Part shown: piece by piece, positions 6,396 to 12,974 of the stretch
How positions within the stretch are numbered: position 1 is the first letter of the stretch
How the letters are laid out: every line of letters begins with the position of its first letter
Assembly: GCA_946481495.1 (NCBI GenBank)
Contig: CAMLNW010000037.1
Location: forward strand, 1-15,107
Length of the DNA: 15,107 nt
Reading direction: 5' to 3'
Origin: an uncultured Actinomycetes bacterium
GTDB lineage: Bacteria > Actinomycetota > Thermoleophilia > Solirubrobacterales > Thermoleophilaceae
Position numbers and translations under genes: made by a program
Notes under the pieces: generated by a model
What the model was told of the DNA's origin: nothing
Database searches by the model: none
What the model saw: only the letters and a program-made list of their open reading frames with translations

Positions 6396-7767
6396 GATGG
6401 CCCCTCGACTTGTGGCCCTTGAGCGTCCAGTAGAGGTCGGTCTGATCGATCAGGCCGGTCACGTTGGCCGCCTGCGGACCGACCGCCGCGACGCGCACCG
6501 TCGAACCGGTGTGTGACGAGCCCACGGCCTGCGTGCTGTAGGCGACGCTCATCGGATCGCCATCCGCGGTCAACACGGTCGCCGTCTGACGGCCGCTGGT
6601 GCCGTTCGGGACGATCTGCGTCGAGTGCGAGTGGTCCGCGGTCACGATGATCAGCGTGTCCGGATTGCGCTTGCGGAACTCGAGCGCCACCTTCAGCGCG
6701 TCGTCGAGCTCCACGACGTCGCCGATCGAACCGCAGATGTCGGCGGCGTGCTCCTGCTTGTCGACCATCGCGCTCTCGACCTGCAGGAAGAAGCCCTTCT
6801 TGTTGTCGAGCAGGTCGATCGCCTTGTCGGTCATCTGAGCTAGCGACGGCTGCGTGCCACGGTCAGCGAGCGAGCAGCGCGTGCTGGCGCTTCCCGCTCC
6901 CGGCGGCGGTGTCGCTACCAGCGGCGAGTAGCGCGGCGTCATGTTGCCGCCCGCGAACAGGCCGAGCACGCGGCCGTTCTTGAGCGAGTTGACGCCCGCG
7001 AGCCCCGCAGCATCCGAGACGTAGCGGTAGCCCTTGGTGTTGCGCGCGTAGTCGAGCACGCTCGGGCCGGCGTCGGTCACCTGGTTGTAACGGTTGAGTC
7101 CGCCGCCGAAGATCACGTCGATCTTGTTGTCGACGAGCTGCTCGGAGACGGAGCCCTTGCCGCCGTTGGCCTTGCGTGCGGCGGTGCAGGCGGCCATGTC
7201 GGCGGGGCCCTGACAAGCGCGGGCGTTGATGCTTGCTGCCGCAGCGGCCGGCGTGGCGTCGGTGATCTCCGCCGTCGAGACGTTGCCGGTCTTGCGACCG
7301 CTGTCGCGCCAGTCCTGCAGCACGGTGCGGTAGTCCTGGCCGGGAACGGTGTCTGCGGTGCTCGGGCCCTGGGAGAGCCGGCCGTCGACGGTCTTGTGGC
7401 CGGTCGACCAGGCGCTGGCGGTCGGCGCGGAGTCCGACACGTAGGCGATCGGGTAGTCGGGACCGGGGCCGGTCTTGAGGCCGTGGACGGTCATGTCGCC
7501 GACGAACGGCAGCTTGCTGTCGAGCGCGAAGGCGCCGTTAGCGCCCTTCTCGTAGTTGCGCGCGGCGGTGATGATCGACTCGTCGGTGCCGTCGCCGATC
7601 AGCAGGATCACGTTGCGCGGCTTGTCCGAGTCGATCTGACGGGCGAGCTCGTGGGAGCGATCGGCCGGACCGGACGAGTTGGTCGCGACGGCGACCGCCC
7701 CGCTGGCCAGCACGGCCGCGGCGATGCCGCTGGAGACCAGCGCGCGTCGCTTGGAGTGGAACCTCAT
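6388..7767 (-). CDS. phoA: alkaline phosphatase, E. coli PhoA type
   Basis: With ATG at 7767 the product is 459 residues. This start is chosen because AAGGAGG (7783-7777) lies nine bases upstream and it directly begins a signal peptide (MRFHSKRRALVSSG, then an Ala/Val-rich core). KRRAL could serve as a Tat signal. All active-site elements of the PhoA family are visible: IGDG (Asp59), the nucleophile in SDSAPTASAW (Ser113), the phosphate-binding Arg183 in NARACQGP, QVESAMVDKQEH (Glu331, Asp336, Lys337, His340), TADHSH (Asp378, His379), and HTGSTVRVAAVGP (His419). Spacing tracks E. coli PhoA closely, including the C-terminal ANVTGLIDQTDLYWTLK. It hydrolyses phosphomonoesters outside the membrane using Zn and Mg. 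It is divergent from the anchor-I gene across a region with PHO-box-like repeats. phoX follows after 64 bp. Confidence 0.97.
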   Translation of the reverse strand: MRFHSKRRALVSSGIAAAVLASGAVAVATNSSGPADRSHELARQIDSDKPRNVILLIGDGTDESIITAARNYEKGANGAFALDSKLPFVGDMTVHGLKTGPGPDYPIAYVSDSAPTASAWSTGHKTVDGRLSQGPSTADTVPGQDYRTVLQDWRDSGRKTGNVSTAEITDATPAAAAASINARACQGPADMAACTAARKANGGKGSVSEQLVDNKIDVIFGGGLNRYNQVTDAGPSVLDYARNTKGYRYVSDAAGLAGVNSLKNGRVLGLFAGGNMTPRYSPLVATPPPGAGSASTRCSLADRGTQPSLAQMTDKAIDLLDNKKGFFLQVESAMVDKQEHAADICGSIGDVVELDDALKVALEFRKRNPDTLIIVTADHSHSTQIVPNGTSGRQTATVLTADGDPMSVAYSTQAVGSSHTGSTVRVAAVGPQAANVTGLIDQTDLYWTLKGHKSRGHRH

Positions 7768-7776
7768 GGTGAGCGT

Positions 7777-7783
7777 CCTCCTT
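7777..7783 (-). promoter_or_regulatory. Shine-Dalgarno of phoA
   Basis: AAGGAGG on the minus strand, nine bases before ATG 7767. It rules out the longer open frame that could start at 7869, which would also extend through the PHO-box region. Confidence 0.85.
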
Positions 7784-7823
7784 GGTGGGTGGGTACGCCG
7801 CCAGCGTCGCGGCGACCCGGGCC

Positions 7824-7867
7824 CGCGATGTGTCCGCTTTGTCACGGCCCGGTGACGACTCGGTGAC
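7824..7867 (-). promoter_or_regulatory. PHO-box-like array in the phoA / anchor-I divergent promoter region
   Basis: Read on the minus strand, four consecutive 11-base units are GTCACCGAGTC (7867-7857), GTCACCGGGCC (7856-7846), GTGACAAAGCG (7845-7835) and GACACATCGCG (7834-7824). The first two share GTCACCG exactly one 11-base period apart, and the other two keep the purine/ACA core. This matches the tandem architecture of actinobacterial PhoP boxes. The array lies between a PhoA gene and a divergent secreted-protein gene and could serve both. The strand reading favours phoA as the main target. I see no clear -10 for phoA in the GC-rich 7784-7823 stretch. Confidence 0.6.
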
Positions 7868-7900
7868 ATTTGGAGCGATGTCCGGTCCTAGCTTCGTGTC
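7866..7900 (+). promoter_or_regulatory. likely leaderless promoter of the anchor-I gene
   Basis: TAGCTT (7889-7894) fits the TANNNT form of an actinobacterial -10 and ends six bases before ATG 7901, so transcription would begin at or next to the start codon. There is no Shine-Dalgarno in the bases just before the ATG. The -35 position (about 7866-7871) touches the end of the PHO-box-like array, consistent with activator-dependent use. Confidence 0.5.
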
Positions 7901-9391
7901 ATGAAAAGACTCCTTACTCCCCTAGTCCTGTCGATCGCCCTCGCGGCGCCGGCGGCGGCCGTGGCCGATCCGCTGACGCTGTCGCTGGAGGGCCGCACCG
8001 CCGCGCTCGGCGAGGGGGGCGCCGAGATCGCCGCCTACGACGAGCGCAGCGAGCGCGTGTTCGTCACCAACGCGGCCGAGGATCGGCTCGACATCTACGA
8101 CTTCTCGAACCCCGCAGCGCCAACGCTCGTCAAGAGCGTCGACCTGGTCGGCGGCCCGAACAGCGTCGCGGTGCGCAAGGACGGCCTCGTCGCGGTCGCC
8201 GTCGAGGCGTCGCCGAAGACCGATCCGGGCAGCGTCCAGTTCCTCGACCCCGACGGCAAGCTGCTCGGCTCCGTCGGCGCGGGCGCGCTGCCGGACATGC
8301 TCACCTTCACCGGGCGCGGCACGCTGCTGGTCGCCAACGAGGGCGAGGCGTCCGCCGACGGCACGGTCGACCCTGAGGGCAGCGTCTCGGTGATCCGCGT
8401 CAACCGCACGGCGACGCGGATCTCGCTGCGCACCGCTGACTTCGACGGCGTCCGGACTTCCGGTCCGGTTCGCGTGGTCTGCGCCGGCGCGACCCGCTCG
8501 GAGGACTTCGAGCCGGAGTACATCGCGGTCGGCGACGACGGCGAAGCGCTGGTGACGATCCAGGAGGCCAACGCGGTCGGCGTGCTCGACATCCGTCGCG
8601 CTCGCTTCGAGGTCGTCCGCAGCCTCGGCTTCAAGGACCACGGCAAGACGGCCAACGCGCTCGACCCGAGCGACAAGGACGGCGGCATCCAGATCGCGCC
8701 GTGGAAGAACCTGTTCGGCATGTACCAGCCGGACGCAATCGCCTCCTACGAGGTCAAGGGCAAGTCGCTGTTCGTGACCGCCAACGAGGGCGACGTCCGC
8801 GAGCGCGAGGGTTGCGAGGAGGAGTCGCGCGTCAAGGACCTGACGCTCGATCCGGCCTCCTTCCCGAACGGCGAGAAGGCGGACGCCAAGCTCGGTCGCC
8901 TGACCGTCACCAAGACGCTCGGCGACAAGACCGGCGACGGCGACTACGAGCAGCTCTACGCGTTCGGCGGTCGTTCGATGTCGATCCTCGACGACGACGG
9001 CGAGCTGATCTTCGACACCGGCTCGGAGCTCGAGCGCAAGGCGGCGGCACTGGAGCCGTTCGCATTCAACGCCGACAACGTCGACCCGGTCGCGGTCGAC
9101 AACCGCAGCGACAACAAGGGACCGGAGCCCGAGGGCGTCACGGTCGGCAAGGTCGGCGGCAAGATCTACGCCTTCCTCGGCGCCGAGCGTCAGGGCGGCA
9201 TCTACGCCTACGACCTCAGCAGCCGCAAGGGCGAGGCCGTCTTCGCCGGCTACCTCAACACCCGGCCCGGCGACCTCGGCCCCGAGGGCCTGCAGTTCCT
9301 CTCGGCCCAGGACAGCCCGACCCACAAGCCGCTGCTCCTGATGACCAACGAGATCACCGGCACAGTCGCCGCGATCTCGATCGACGACTGA
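7901..9391 (+). CDS. secreted choice-of-anchor I family beta-propeller-like protein
   Basis: A 496-residue exported protein. Residues 1-22 are a Sec signal peptide (MKRLLTPLVLSIALAAPAAAVA, cleavage near AVA-DP). The body shows blade-like repeats: AEIAAYDERSERVFVTNAAEDRLDIYD, LLVANEGEAS, EPEYIAVGDDGEALVTIQEANAVGVLD, LFVTANEGDVRE, YAFGGRSMSILD, GPEPEGVTVG, and PEGLQFL near the C-terminus. The sequence order (NEGE, EYI, TANEGD, FGGRSFSI-like, KGPEPEG) matches choice-of-anchor I proteins, which occur as cell-surface or secreted proteins and are sometimes annotated as alkaline-phosphatase-like or esterase-like. No accepted catalytic residues are assigned; the many acidic residues may bind metal. 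The gene is alone on the plus strand, divergent from phoA, and shares its PHO-box-like region, so a phosphate-scavenging role is a reasonable inference. The family call is fairly sure; the activity is unknown. Confidence 0.88.
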   Translation: MKRLLTPLVLSIALAAPAAAVADPLTLSLEGRTAALGEGGAEIAAYDERSERVFVTNAAEDRLDIYDFSNPAAPTLVKSVDLVGGPNSVAVRKDGLVAVAVEASPKTDPGSVQFLDPDGKLLGSVGAGALPDMLTFTGRGTLLVANEGEASADGTVDPEGSVSVIRVNRTATRISLRTADFDGVRTSGPVRVVCAGATRSEDFEPEYIAVGDDGEALVTIQEANAVGVLDIRRARFEVVRSLGFKDHGKTANALDPSDKDGGIQIAPWKNLFGMYQPDAIASYEVKGKSLFVTANEGDVREREGCEEESRVKDLTLDPASFPNGEKADAKLGRLTVTKTLGDKTGDGDYEQLYAFGGRSMSILDDDGELIFDTGSELERKAAALEPFAFNADNVDPVAVDNRSDNKGPEPEGVTVGKVGGKIYAFLGAERQGGIYAYDLSSRKGEAVFAGYLNTRPGDLGPEGLQFLSAQDSPTHKPLLLMTNEITGTVAAISIDD

Positions 9392-9406
9392 GCAGCCGCT
9401 AGCCGT

Positions 9407-9448
9407 CCGGTCCAAGGGGGTCCGCCACCAGGCGGGCCCCCCGACCGG
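9407..9448. terminator. bidirectional intergenic hairpin between convergent genes
   Basis: GGGGGTCCGCC (9416-9426) pairs with GGCGGGCCCCC (9431-9441), ten Watson-Crick pairs and one G-T, around an ACCA loop. CCGGTC (9407-9412) and GACCGG (9443-9448) extend it outside a small bulge. It lies 15 bp after the anchor-I stop and just past the end of the convergent small membrane gene. There is no T-tract, as is common in GC-rich actinobacteria. Confidence 0.65.
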
Positions 9449-9467
9449 CCTAGCCGACTGCTGCGGA

Positions 9468-9662
9468 CTAGGAGCCGACGGTACGGCGGAAGGCGAAGAC
9501 GGCGACTGCCGTGACGATGGCGGCGAGGATCGCGGGGCCGAGACCCATGACGCCGACGATCGCGAGGACGAGGAAGGCGACTGTGGCGATCCCGGCGCCG
9601 GCGCCTACGAGCGTCAACGTGTAGGCGCGCTTCTCCTTCTGGCTGCGGGTGAGGTTGGCCAT
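9468..9662 (-). CDS. small two-helix membrane protein, unknown function
   Basis: A 64-residue product: a charged N-terminus (MANLTRSQKEKRAY), then two hydrophobic stretches (about residues 16-36 and 40-58) broken by GVMGLGP, and an Arg-rich end. It follows the vapC stop by nine bases on the same strand, so it is probably carried on the vapBC transcript or reads from within it. The ribosome site is weak (AGAG upstream). I do not recognise a family. The balanced hydrophobic pattern and the G/C third positions support a real gene. Confidence 0.6.
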   Translation of the reverse strand: MANLTRSQKEKRAYTLTLVGAGAGIATVAFLVLAIVGVMGLGPAILAAIVTAVAVFAFRRTVGS

Positions 9663-9671
9663 GCGGCCACT

Positions 9672-10094
9672 CTAGCCGTCGGCCGGGAGGATCGTGAACG
9701 CCCCGCCGCCGATCGGGGCGACCGCGCGCAAGTGCCGCTCGTCGAAGCTCAGGATGCGATCGGTCGCGTGTCGGTGAGCCAGCACGACCAGCGAGCAGTC
9801 GGCGAGACCAAGGCAGAGGTCGGCATACGCGAGATCGATCTCGGCGACCGTCGCGTGGTCGTCGCCCTCGAGGCAGCCGACGACGAAGCGCCCTGCCGCC
9901 AGATCGGCGAGAAACCGGCGGCGGGCGACATGGCCGTGCCTAACACCCAGCAGATAGTCGACCTCGGCCGTGACCGGCGCCGGAATCACAAGGGATCCGG
10001 GCTCCGATACCAAAAGCGACTTCACGGGCTCGTGCATCCGATCCGCGGTGTCCGCAAAAGCCACTAGCGGCGCCGCGTCGACTATCAGCGTCAC
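9672..10094 (-). CDS. vapC: PIN-domain toxin, VapC family
   Basis: A 140-residue PIN-domain ribonuclease of the type II toxin-antitoxin class. The acidic quartet is visible: Asp6 (LIVDAAPLVAF), Glu44 (VTAEVDYLLG), Asp99 (GLADCSLVVLA) and Asp118 (LSFDERHLRAV). These residues hold Mg or Mn for RNA cleavage; the RNA target cannot be read from sequence. The start is GTG at 10094, which overlaps the stop of the antitoxin gene as GTGA (10094-10091), the usual antitoxin-first coupling. Length fits the family (about 130-140). All four catalytic acids are intact, so the toxin is probably active. Confidence 0.92.
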   Translation of the reverse strand: MTLIVDAAPLVAFADTADRMHEPVKSLLVSEPGSLVIPAPVTAEVDYLLGVRHGHVARRRFLADLAAGRFVVGCLEGDDHATVAEIDLAYADLCLGLADCSLVVLAHRHATDRILSFDERHLRAVAPIGGGAFTILPADG

Positions 10095-10318
10095 GTGCCG
10101 AACCCGCGCAACAGCTCGTCCTCATCGATGTCGGCGACCGAGCCGCCCGAACCGGTCACACAACCGTCGATGGCGAAGGCTCTGTCGGTCGAAGAAGAGG
10201 GCCGGTACTCGGCGACGGCGGCCCGCAGGATCTCCGCCTGGGAGCGGCCTGTCTCACGCGCGATCCGCGCGAGACGGTCGGAGAGCTCATCGCTCAGGTA
10301 GACGCTGGTTTTGCGCAT
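10091..10318 (-). CDS. vapB: ribbon-helix-helix antitoxin, VapB family
   Basis: With ATG at 10318 the product is 75 residues. The N-terminus MRKTSVYLSDELSDRLARIA is a ribbon-helix-helix DNA-binding domain (beta strand KTSVYL, then helices through GRSQAEILRAAVAEY). The acidic C-terminus DIDEDELLRGFG is the part expected to wrap the toxin. This start is chosen because TACAAT (10330-10325) lies six bases upstream, indicating a leaderless transcript, and because the ribbon must begin at the N-terminus. A longer frame to 10363 would add 15 unlikely residues and run through the promoter. It overlaps vapC by GTGA. The dimer probably represses its own promoter through short repeats just upstream. Confidence 0.9.
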   Translation of the reverse strand: MRKTSVYLSDELSDRLARIARETGRSQAEILRAAVAEYRPSSSTDRAFAIDGCVTGSGGSVADIDEDELLRGFGT

Positions 10319-10346
10319 CCCACCATTGTAGGGCGCTACGTAGGGC
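10319..10346 (-). promoter_or_regulatory. leaderless vapBC promoter with GTAGGGC direct repeats
   Basis: On the minus strand TACAAT (10330-10325) is a good -10 ending six bases before the vapB ATG. The plus strand carries GTAGGGC twice, at 10328-10334 and 10340-10346, spaced 12 bases apart with a CTACGTAG palindrome between and into the second copy. Short repeats overlapping the -10 are what a ribbon-helix-helix antitoxin complex would bind for autorepression. No clear -35 is seen. Confidence 0.5.
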
Positions 10347-10395
10347 ATACTCGTGCGCTCCACTCCCGCTCCTCATCGTCGAAGCCCATCCCTCT

Positions 10396-10431
10396 AGAAG
10401 GGGCGACCGATTGACGTTCCGCCCCCCTTCT
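10396..10431 (-). terminator. possible terminator after the murein hydrolase gene
   Basis: AGAAGGGG (10396-10403) and CCCCTTCT (10424-10431) are a perfect 8-base inverted repeat with a 20-base interval. It lies 16 bp downstream of the hydrolase stop and upstream of the vapBC promoter, so it would separate the pst-linked operon from the toxin-antitoxin pair. The long loop and lack of a T-tract keep this tentative. Confidence 0.4.
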
Positions 10432-10446
10432 GGTTGCAGCGGGGCG

Positions 10447-12657
10447 CTACTCGCCGTCGTGGGCGTCTGACGCCGGCTTGTTTGCCGGTAGCGAGTATTT
10501 GGATGGCTCGGTGGGGACGATGGGGTTGTCGATTTCGCGGAGGCGGGCTATGAGGTCTGACCACTGTCCTGGTTTGAGGACGGCGAGGGCTTGTTGGCCG
10601 AGTTTTTTGTTGTCGCCGTAGAGGGGGCGGAAGCCGACGTGGATGTGGTCGTTGTGGTCGCCCATGGCGTAGGTGTTCTGGCCGTAGTCGAGCAGGCTGA
10701 TGATCTGGTGTGGTGCCATCGTGCCTTGCAACCGCATCAGGTGGCGGACGGATTGGTCGGTGACGCCGCCGGGCTCTTGGTGGCCGTAGACAGGTACGCC
10801 GTTGATCTGGGCGATGTCGACCGCGTTGCCCGAGGAATGCTCGGAGATGTTGCCTGACGCGGTCATCAGCCCGTGATCGGACTTCAAGCTCGTAACGGTC
10901 GGGCGCAGCCCGGACTCGGCGAGGTAGGAGAGGGTCGCGAGGACCCTTCGGTCGATCTGGCCGGATTGGATGTCGGTGCGGCCGGAGTCGTCGAGCTCGA
11001 TCCGCTCATCCGAGAGGACGCGCTTCTCCAACAAAGGCTTGGGCAGCAGCAGGATCTGGCCGATCGACAGGCCACCCTTCGCGTCACGACCATACAAAGC
11101 GTTCTTGCCCGCCGCCCGGTAGATCGCTGTCGCCTCCAACAGCTTCCAGCCATCGAGGATCGGCTTCGGATCAATGCTAGGGGCACCCTTACCAGCCGGT
11201 CGAATCGCAAACTCCAAATGCGCAGCCTTGTCCGGATCGACCTTCCCAACCCGGCCCAGGATGGTTCCGCCGATCACCTGGGCGCCGACCTTCAGGCGAC
11301 GAAGGCGAACAGCCCCCTCAGACTCCCCCGTCGCCGGCATCTCCGGGTGCGCGAACAGCCGCTCCCTCACGAGCTCCGTTGGATCCTCACTGTCAGATGG
11401 GTTGGCCCGGTGCACTACCTGCGGCCCGTTACGATCATCGATACCCGGCACATGGCGAGCGACCTCTCCGAGACCGGAGTAGGTGTAGCGATTGCCATAC
11501 ACGTCCTGGATCGCGATCTCATCGCCTTGGTCGCTACGGCGGATGCGCTTGACGACTCCGTCGTTGACGGCAACCACCGGAGTGCCCTCACGGGCGTAGA
11601 TCTCGATCGACCGGCGATCGTCCTGGGACTCCACGACGTTCGCGGCGTCCTCGCCGACCTTCACGCGCTTGACGGCCTCCTGCTCAGCGAGGTCGTCGGC
11701 GTAGCGGGCACGGGCGGCGACGGGGAAACGACCCTCCGTCAGGCCCGTGAGCGAACCGACGAGGTCTGCGGGTACACCGGAGATCAAACGAGCACGCAGG
11801 AGAACGGAATCGACGTACCAGTCGGCATGGTTGTAAGCGAAGATCGAGCCACGCACATCGTTCTCGTAGTTCGCAGCCTTCAAATACCGCGCGGCGGCGA
11901 AGATCGCATCAACCGGGTTGTAAGGGTCCTTACGACCATCCTTGTTCGCATCAACCCCATACGCCTCCCACGACGAAGGCATGAACTGCATCCAACCCAA
12001 CGCACCCGCAGACGACACATTGAGGTTGCGGCCATAGTCAGTCTCGATCTCGTTGATCGCCGCCAAGATCTCCCACCGAATGCCGTACTCGATCCCCGCC
12101 GCCTGATAGATCGGCAACAGGAACAGCGGAACGCGGAACTTCCGGATCACGAAATTCGGAACACCCTGAGCAACCGACGGACCCGGCAACGCATCGAAAA
12201 ACCCAGGATTCGCCGCCGTCGGCGAACCATCCGCATTACGCAGCGCCCCACCCCCGTCGGGTGCCTCCGCGCCACCATCCGGCGAGGACTCGGCGGTAGG
12301 CGCCGGCAGCCGCTCCAGGTCGTCGCCGCCAGAAGGCTGCTCATGCCCGACGCGTGGAGCGGGTGGCACCGGCACAGGAACCGTCGTAACCGGCCGCGGA
12401 TCCTCCTCCACGACCGGTCCCCACTCCACGTCATCATCAGCGGGCACATCCTCCGGCGCGGCCGATGCAGCCGGGGGAGCCGAATACCCAGCGGAGCGAC
12501 TCCCCAGCGTAGTTGGGTGTTCGGCTCCCCCGGCGTACCGCACCCCCGAACCCACAGGCGCCTGCTGCGCCTCCACCGGCACCGTGCCAACCACCGCCAG
12601 CGCGGCAACCAGCACCCCACCCGCGAGGATGGACTCGAGGCGAGCGGTACGGCTCAT
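10447..12657 (-). CDS. secreted multidomain murein hydrolase: MltB-like transglycosylase, degenerate M23, M15-like peptidase
   Basis: A 736-residue exported protein that should act on peptidoglycan. Residues 1-30 are a signal peptide (LAGGVLVAALAVVGTVPVEA-QQ), followed by a Pro/Ala/Asp-rich linker to about 165. Residues about 175-320 are a lytic transglycosylase domain with Glu205 (NEIETDYGR), SSAGALGWMQFMPSSW and DPYNPVDAIFAAARYL. Residues about 350-490 resemble a LytM/M23 domain (GTPVVAVNDGVV, YGNRYTYSGL) but the usual HLHFE-type zinc motif reads HLEFA, so it may be inactive. Residues about 585-680 resemble an M15-type peptidase: SEHSSGNAVDI (His607, Asp614) and NDHIHVGF (His671, His673). 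ATG 12657 overlaps the stop of the zinc-ribbon gene as ATGA. Codon choice is unlike its neighbours, with many T-ending codons near the start and A-ending codons near the end. It ends a run of genes that begins with pstB. Confidence 0.93.
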   Translation of the reverse strand: MSRTARLESILAGGVLVAALAVVGTVPVEAQQAPVGSGVRYAGGAEHPTTLGSRSAGYSAPPAASAAPEDVPADDDVEWGPVVEEDPRPVTTVPVPVPPAPRVGHEQPSGGDDLERLPAPTAESSPDGGAEAPDGGGALRNADGSPTAANPGFFDALPGPSVAQGVPNFVIRKFRVPLFLLPIYQAAGIEYGIRWEILAAINEIETDYGRNLNVSSAGALGWMQFMPSSWEAYGVDANKDGRKDPYNPVDAIFAAARYLKAANYENDVRGSIFAYNHADWYVDSVLLRARLISGVPADLVGSLTGLTEGRFPVAARARYADDLAEQEAVKRVKVGEDAANVVESQDDRRSIEIYAREGTPVVAVNDGVVKRIRRSDQGDEIAIQDVYGNRYTYSGLGEVARHVPGIDDRNGPQVVHRANPSDSEDPTELVRERLFAHPEMPATGESEGAVRLRRLKVGAQVIGGTILGRVGKVDPDKAAHLEFAIRPAGKGAPSIDPKPILDGWKLLEATAIYRAAGKNALYGRDAKGGLSIGQILLLPKPLLEKRVLSDERIELDDSGRTDIQSGQIDRRVLATLSYLAESGLRPTVTSLKSDHGLMTASGNISEHSSGNAVDIAQINGVPVYGHQEPGGVTDQSVRHLMRLQGTMAPHQIISLLDYGQNTYAMGDHNDHIHVGFRPLYGDNKKLGQQALAVLKPGQWSDLIARLREIDNPIVPTEPSKYSLPANKPASDAHDGE
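12470..12534. repeat. near-perfect 21-bp inverted repeat inside the murein hydrolase gene
   Basis: The arms are 12470-12490 and 12514-12534 and pair at every position except one T-G wobble; the core is GGGGGAGCCGAA against TTCGGCTCCCCC. The interval of 23 bases contains a smaller GGAG/CTCC hairpin (12493-12503). It lies in codons 42-63 of the hydrolase, in the low-complexity linker after the signal peptide, and keeps the frame open. It could be a stable mRNA hairpin or an in-frame insertion of a palindromic element. Confidence 0.8.
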
Positions 12658-12974
12658 GCGGGTCGAACGCTCTCCACTAGTGGAGCTCCGCAGTTCGAGC
12701 AGAAGGCGGCGCCGCGGGCGTGCAGCGAGCCGCACGTCGAGCACGCGCCCGCCGCGCCGGACTGCTCCAGCTCGAGCAGGTGGGCGAGGTTCGACAGCTC
12801 GGCGTCGGCCTCCTGGACCTTCGCCGCGGCACGCTGGAGGACGTCGAGCCGGAAGTGGTCGCGGATCGCCATCTCGTAGGCGAGCCCGCCGAGGTTCCAC
12901 TGCTCCTCGGCGAACCGCTTGGCCGCCGCCTCGTGGCGGCGCGACAGCTCGCTGTGCGAGACCGTGGTGCTCAC
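12654..12974 (-). CDS. small coiled-coil protein with C-terminal zinc ribbon
   Basis: A 106-residue soluble protein. Residues about 7-72 form a charged, Ala/Glu-rich helical region that could be a coiled coil (SRRHEAAAKRFAEEQW, LQRAAAKVQEADAELSNLAHLLELE). The C-terminus has a four-cysteine zinc ribbon: Cys78, Cys81, Cys92, Cys95 (CSTCG then FCSNCG). No enzyme motif is seen; a scaffold or partner-binding role is likely. The GTG start at 12974 overlaps the stop of the upstream SPOR-like gene as GTGA, and its stop overlaps the hydrolase ATG as ATGA, so all three should be translated together. The upstream protein has a similar zinc ribbon at its N-terminus, so the two may work as a pair on the cytoplasmic side. 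Confidence 0.85.
   Translation of the reverse strand: MSTTVSHSELSRRHEAAAKRFAEEQWNLGGLAYEMAIRDHFRLDVLQRAAAKVQEADAELSNLAHLLELEQSGAAGACSTCGSLHARGAAFCSNCGAPLVESVRPA

Noticed and set aside
7768..7869. Longer phoA start at 7869
   Set aside because: The extra residues are His/Arg/Pro-rich, cover the PHO-box-like region and displace the signal peptide. ATG 7767 has an AAGGAGG site.
10873..12879. Long plus-strand open frame antisense to the murein hydrolase
   Set aside because: It is an antisense by-product of high GC: Arg/His/Asp-rich text with no domain motif, ribosome site or promoter. Similar long plus-strand frames at 974-2005, 1993-3492, 4191-5039, 5079-6422 and 13750-15075 were rejected for the same reason, as was the minus-strand frame 7922-9415 opposite the anchor-I gene.
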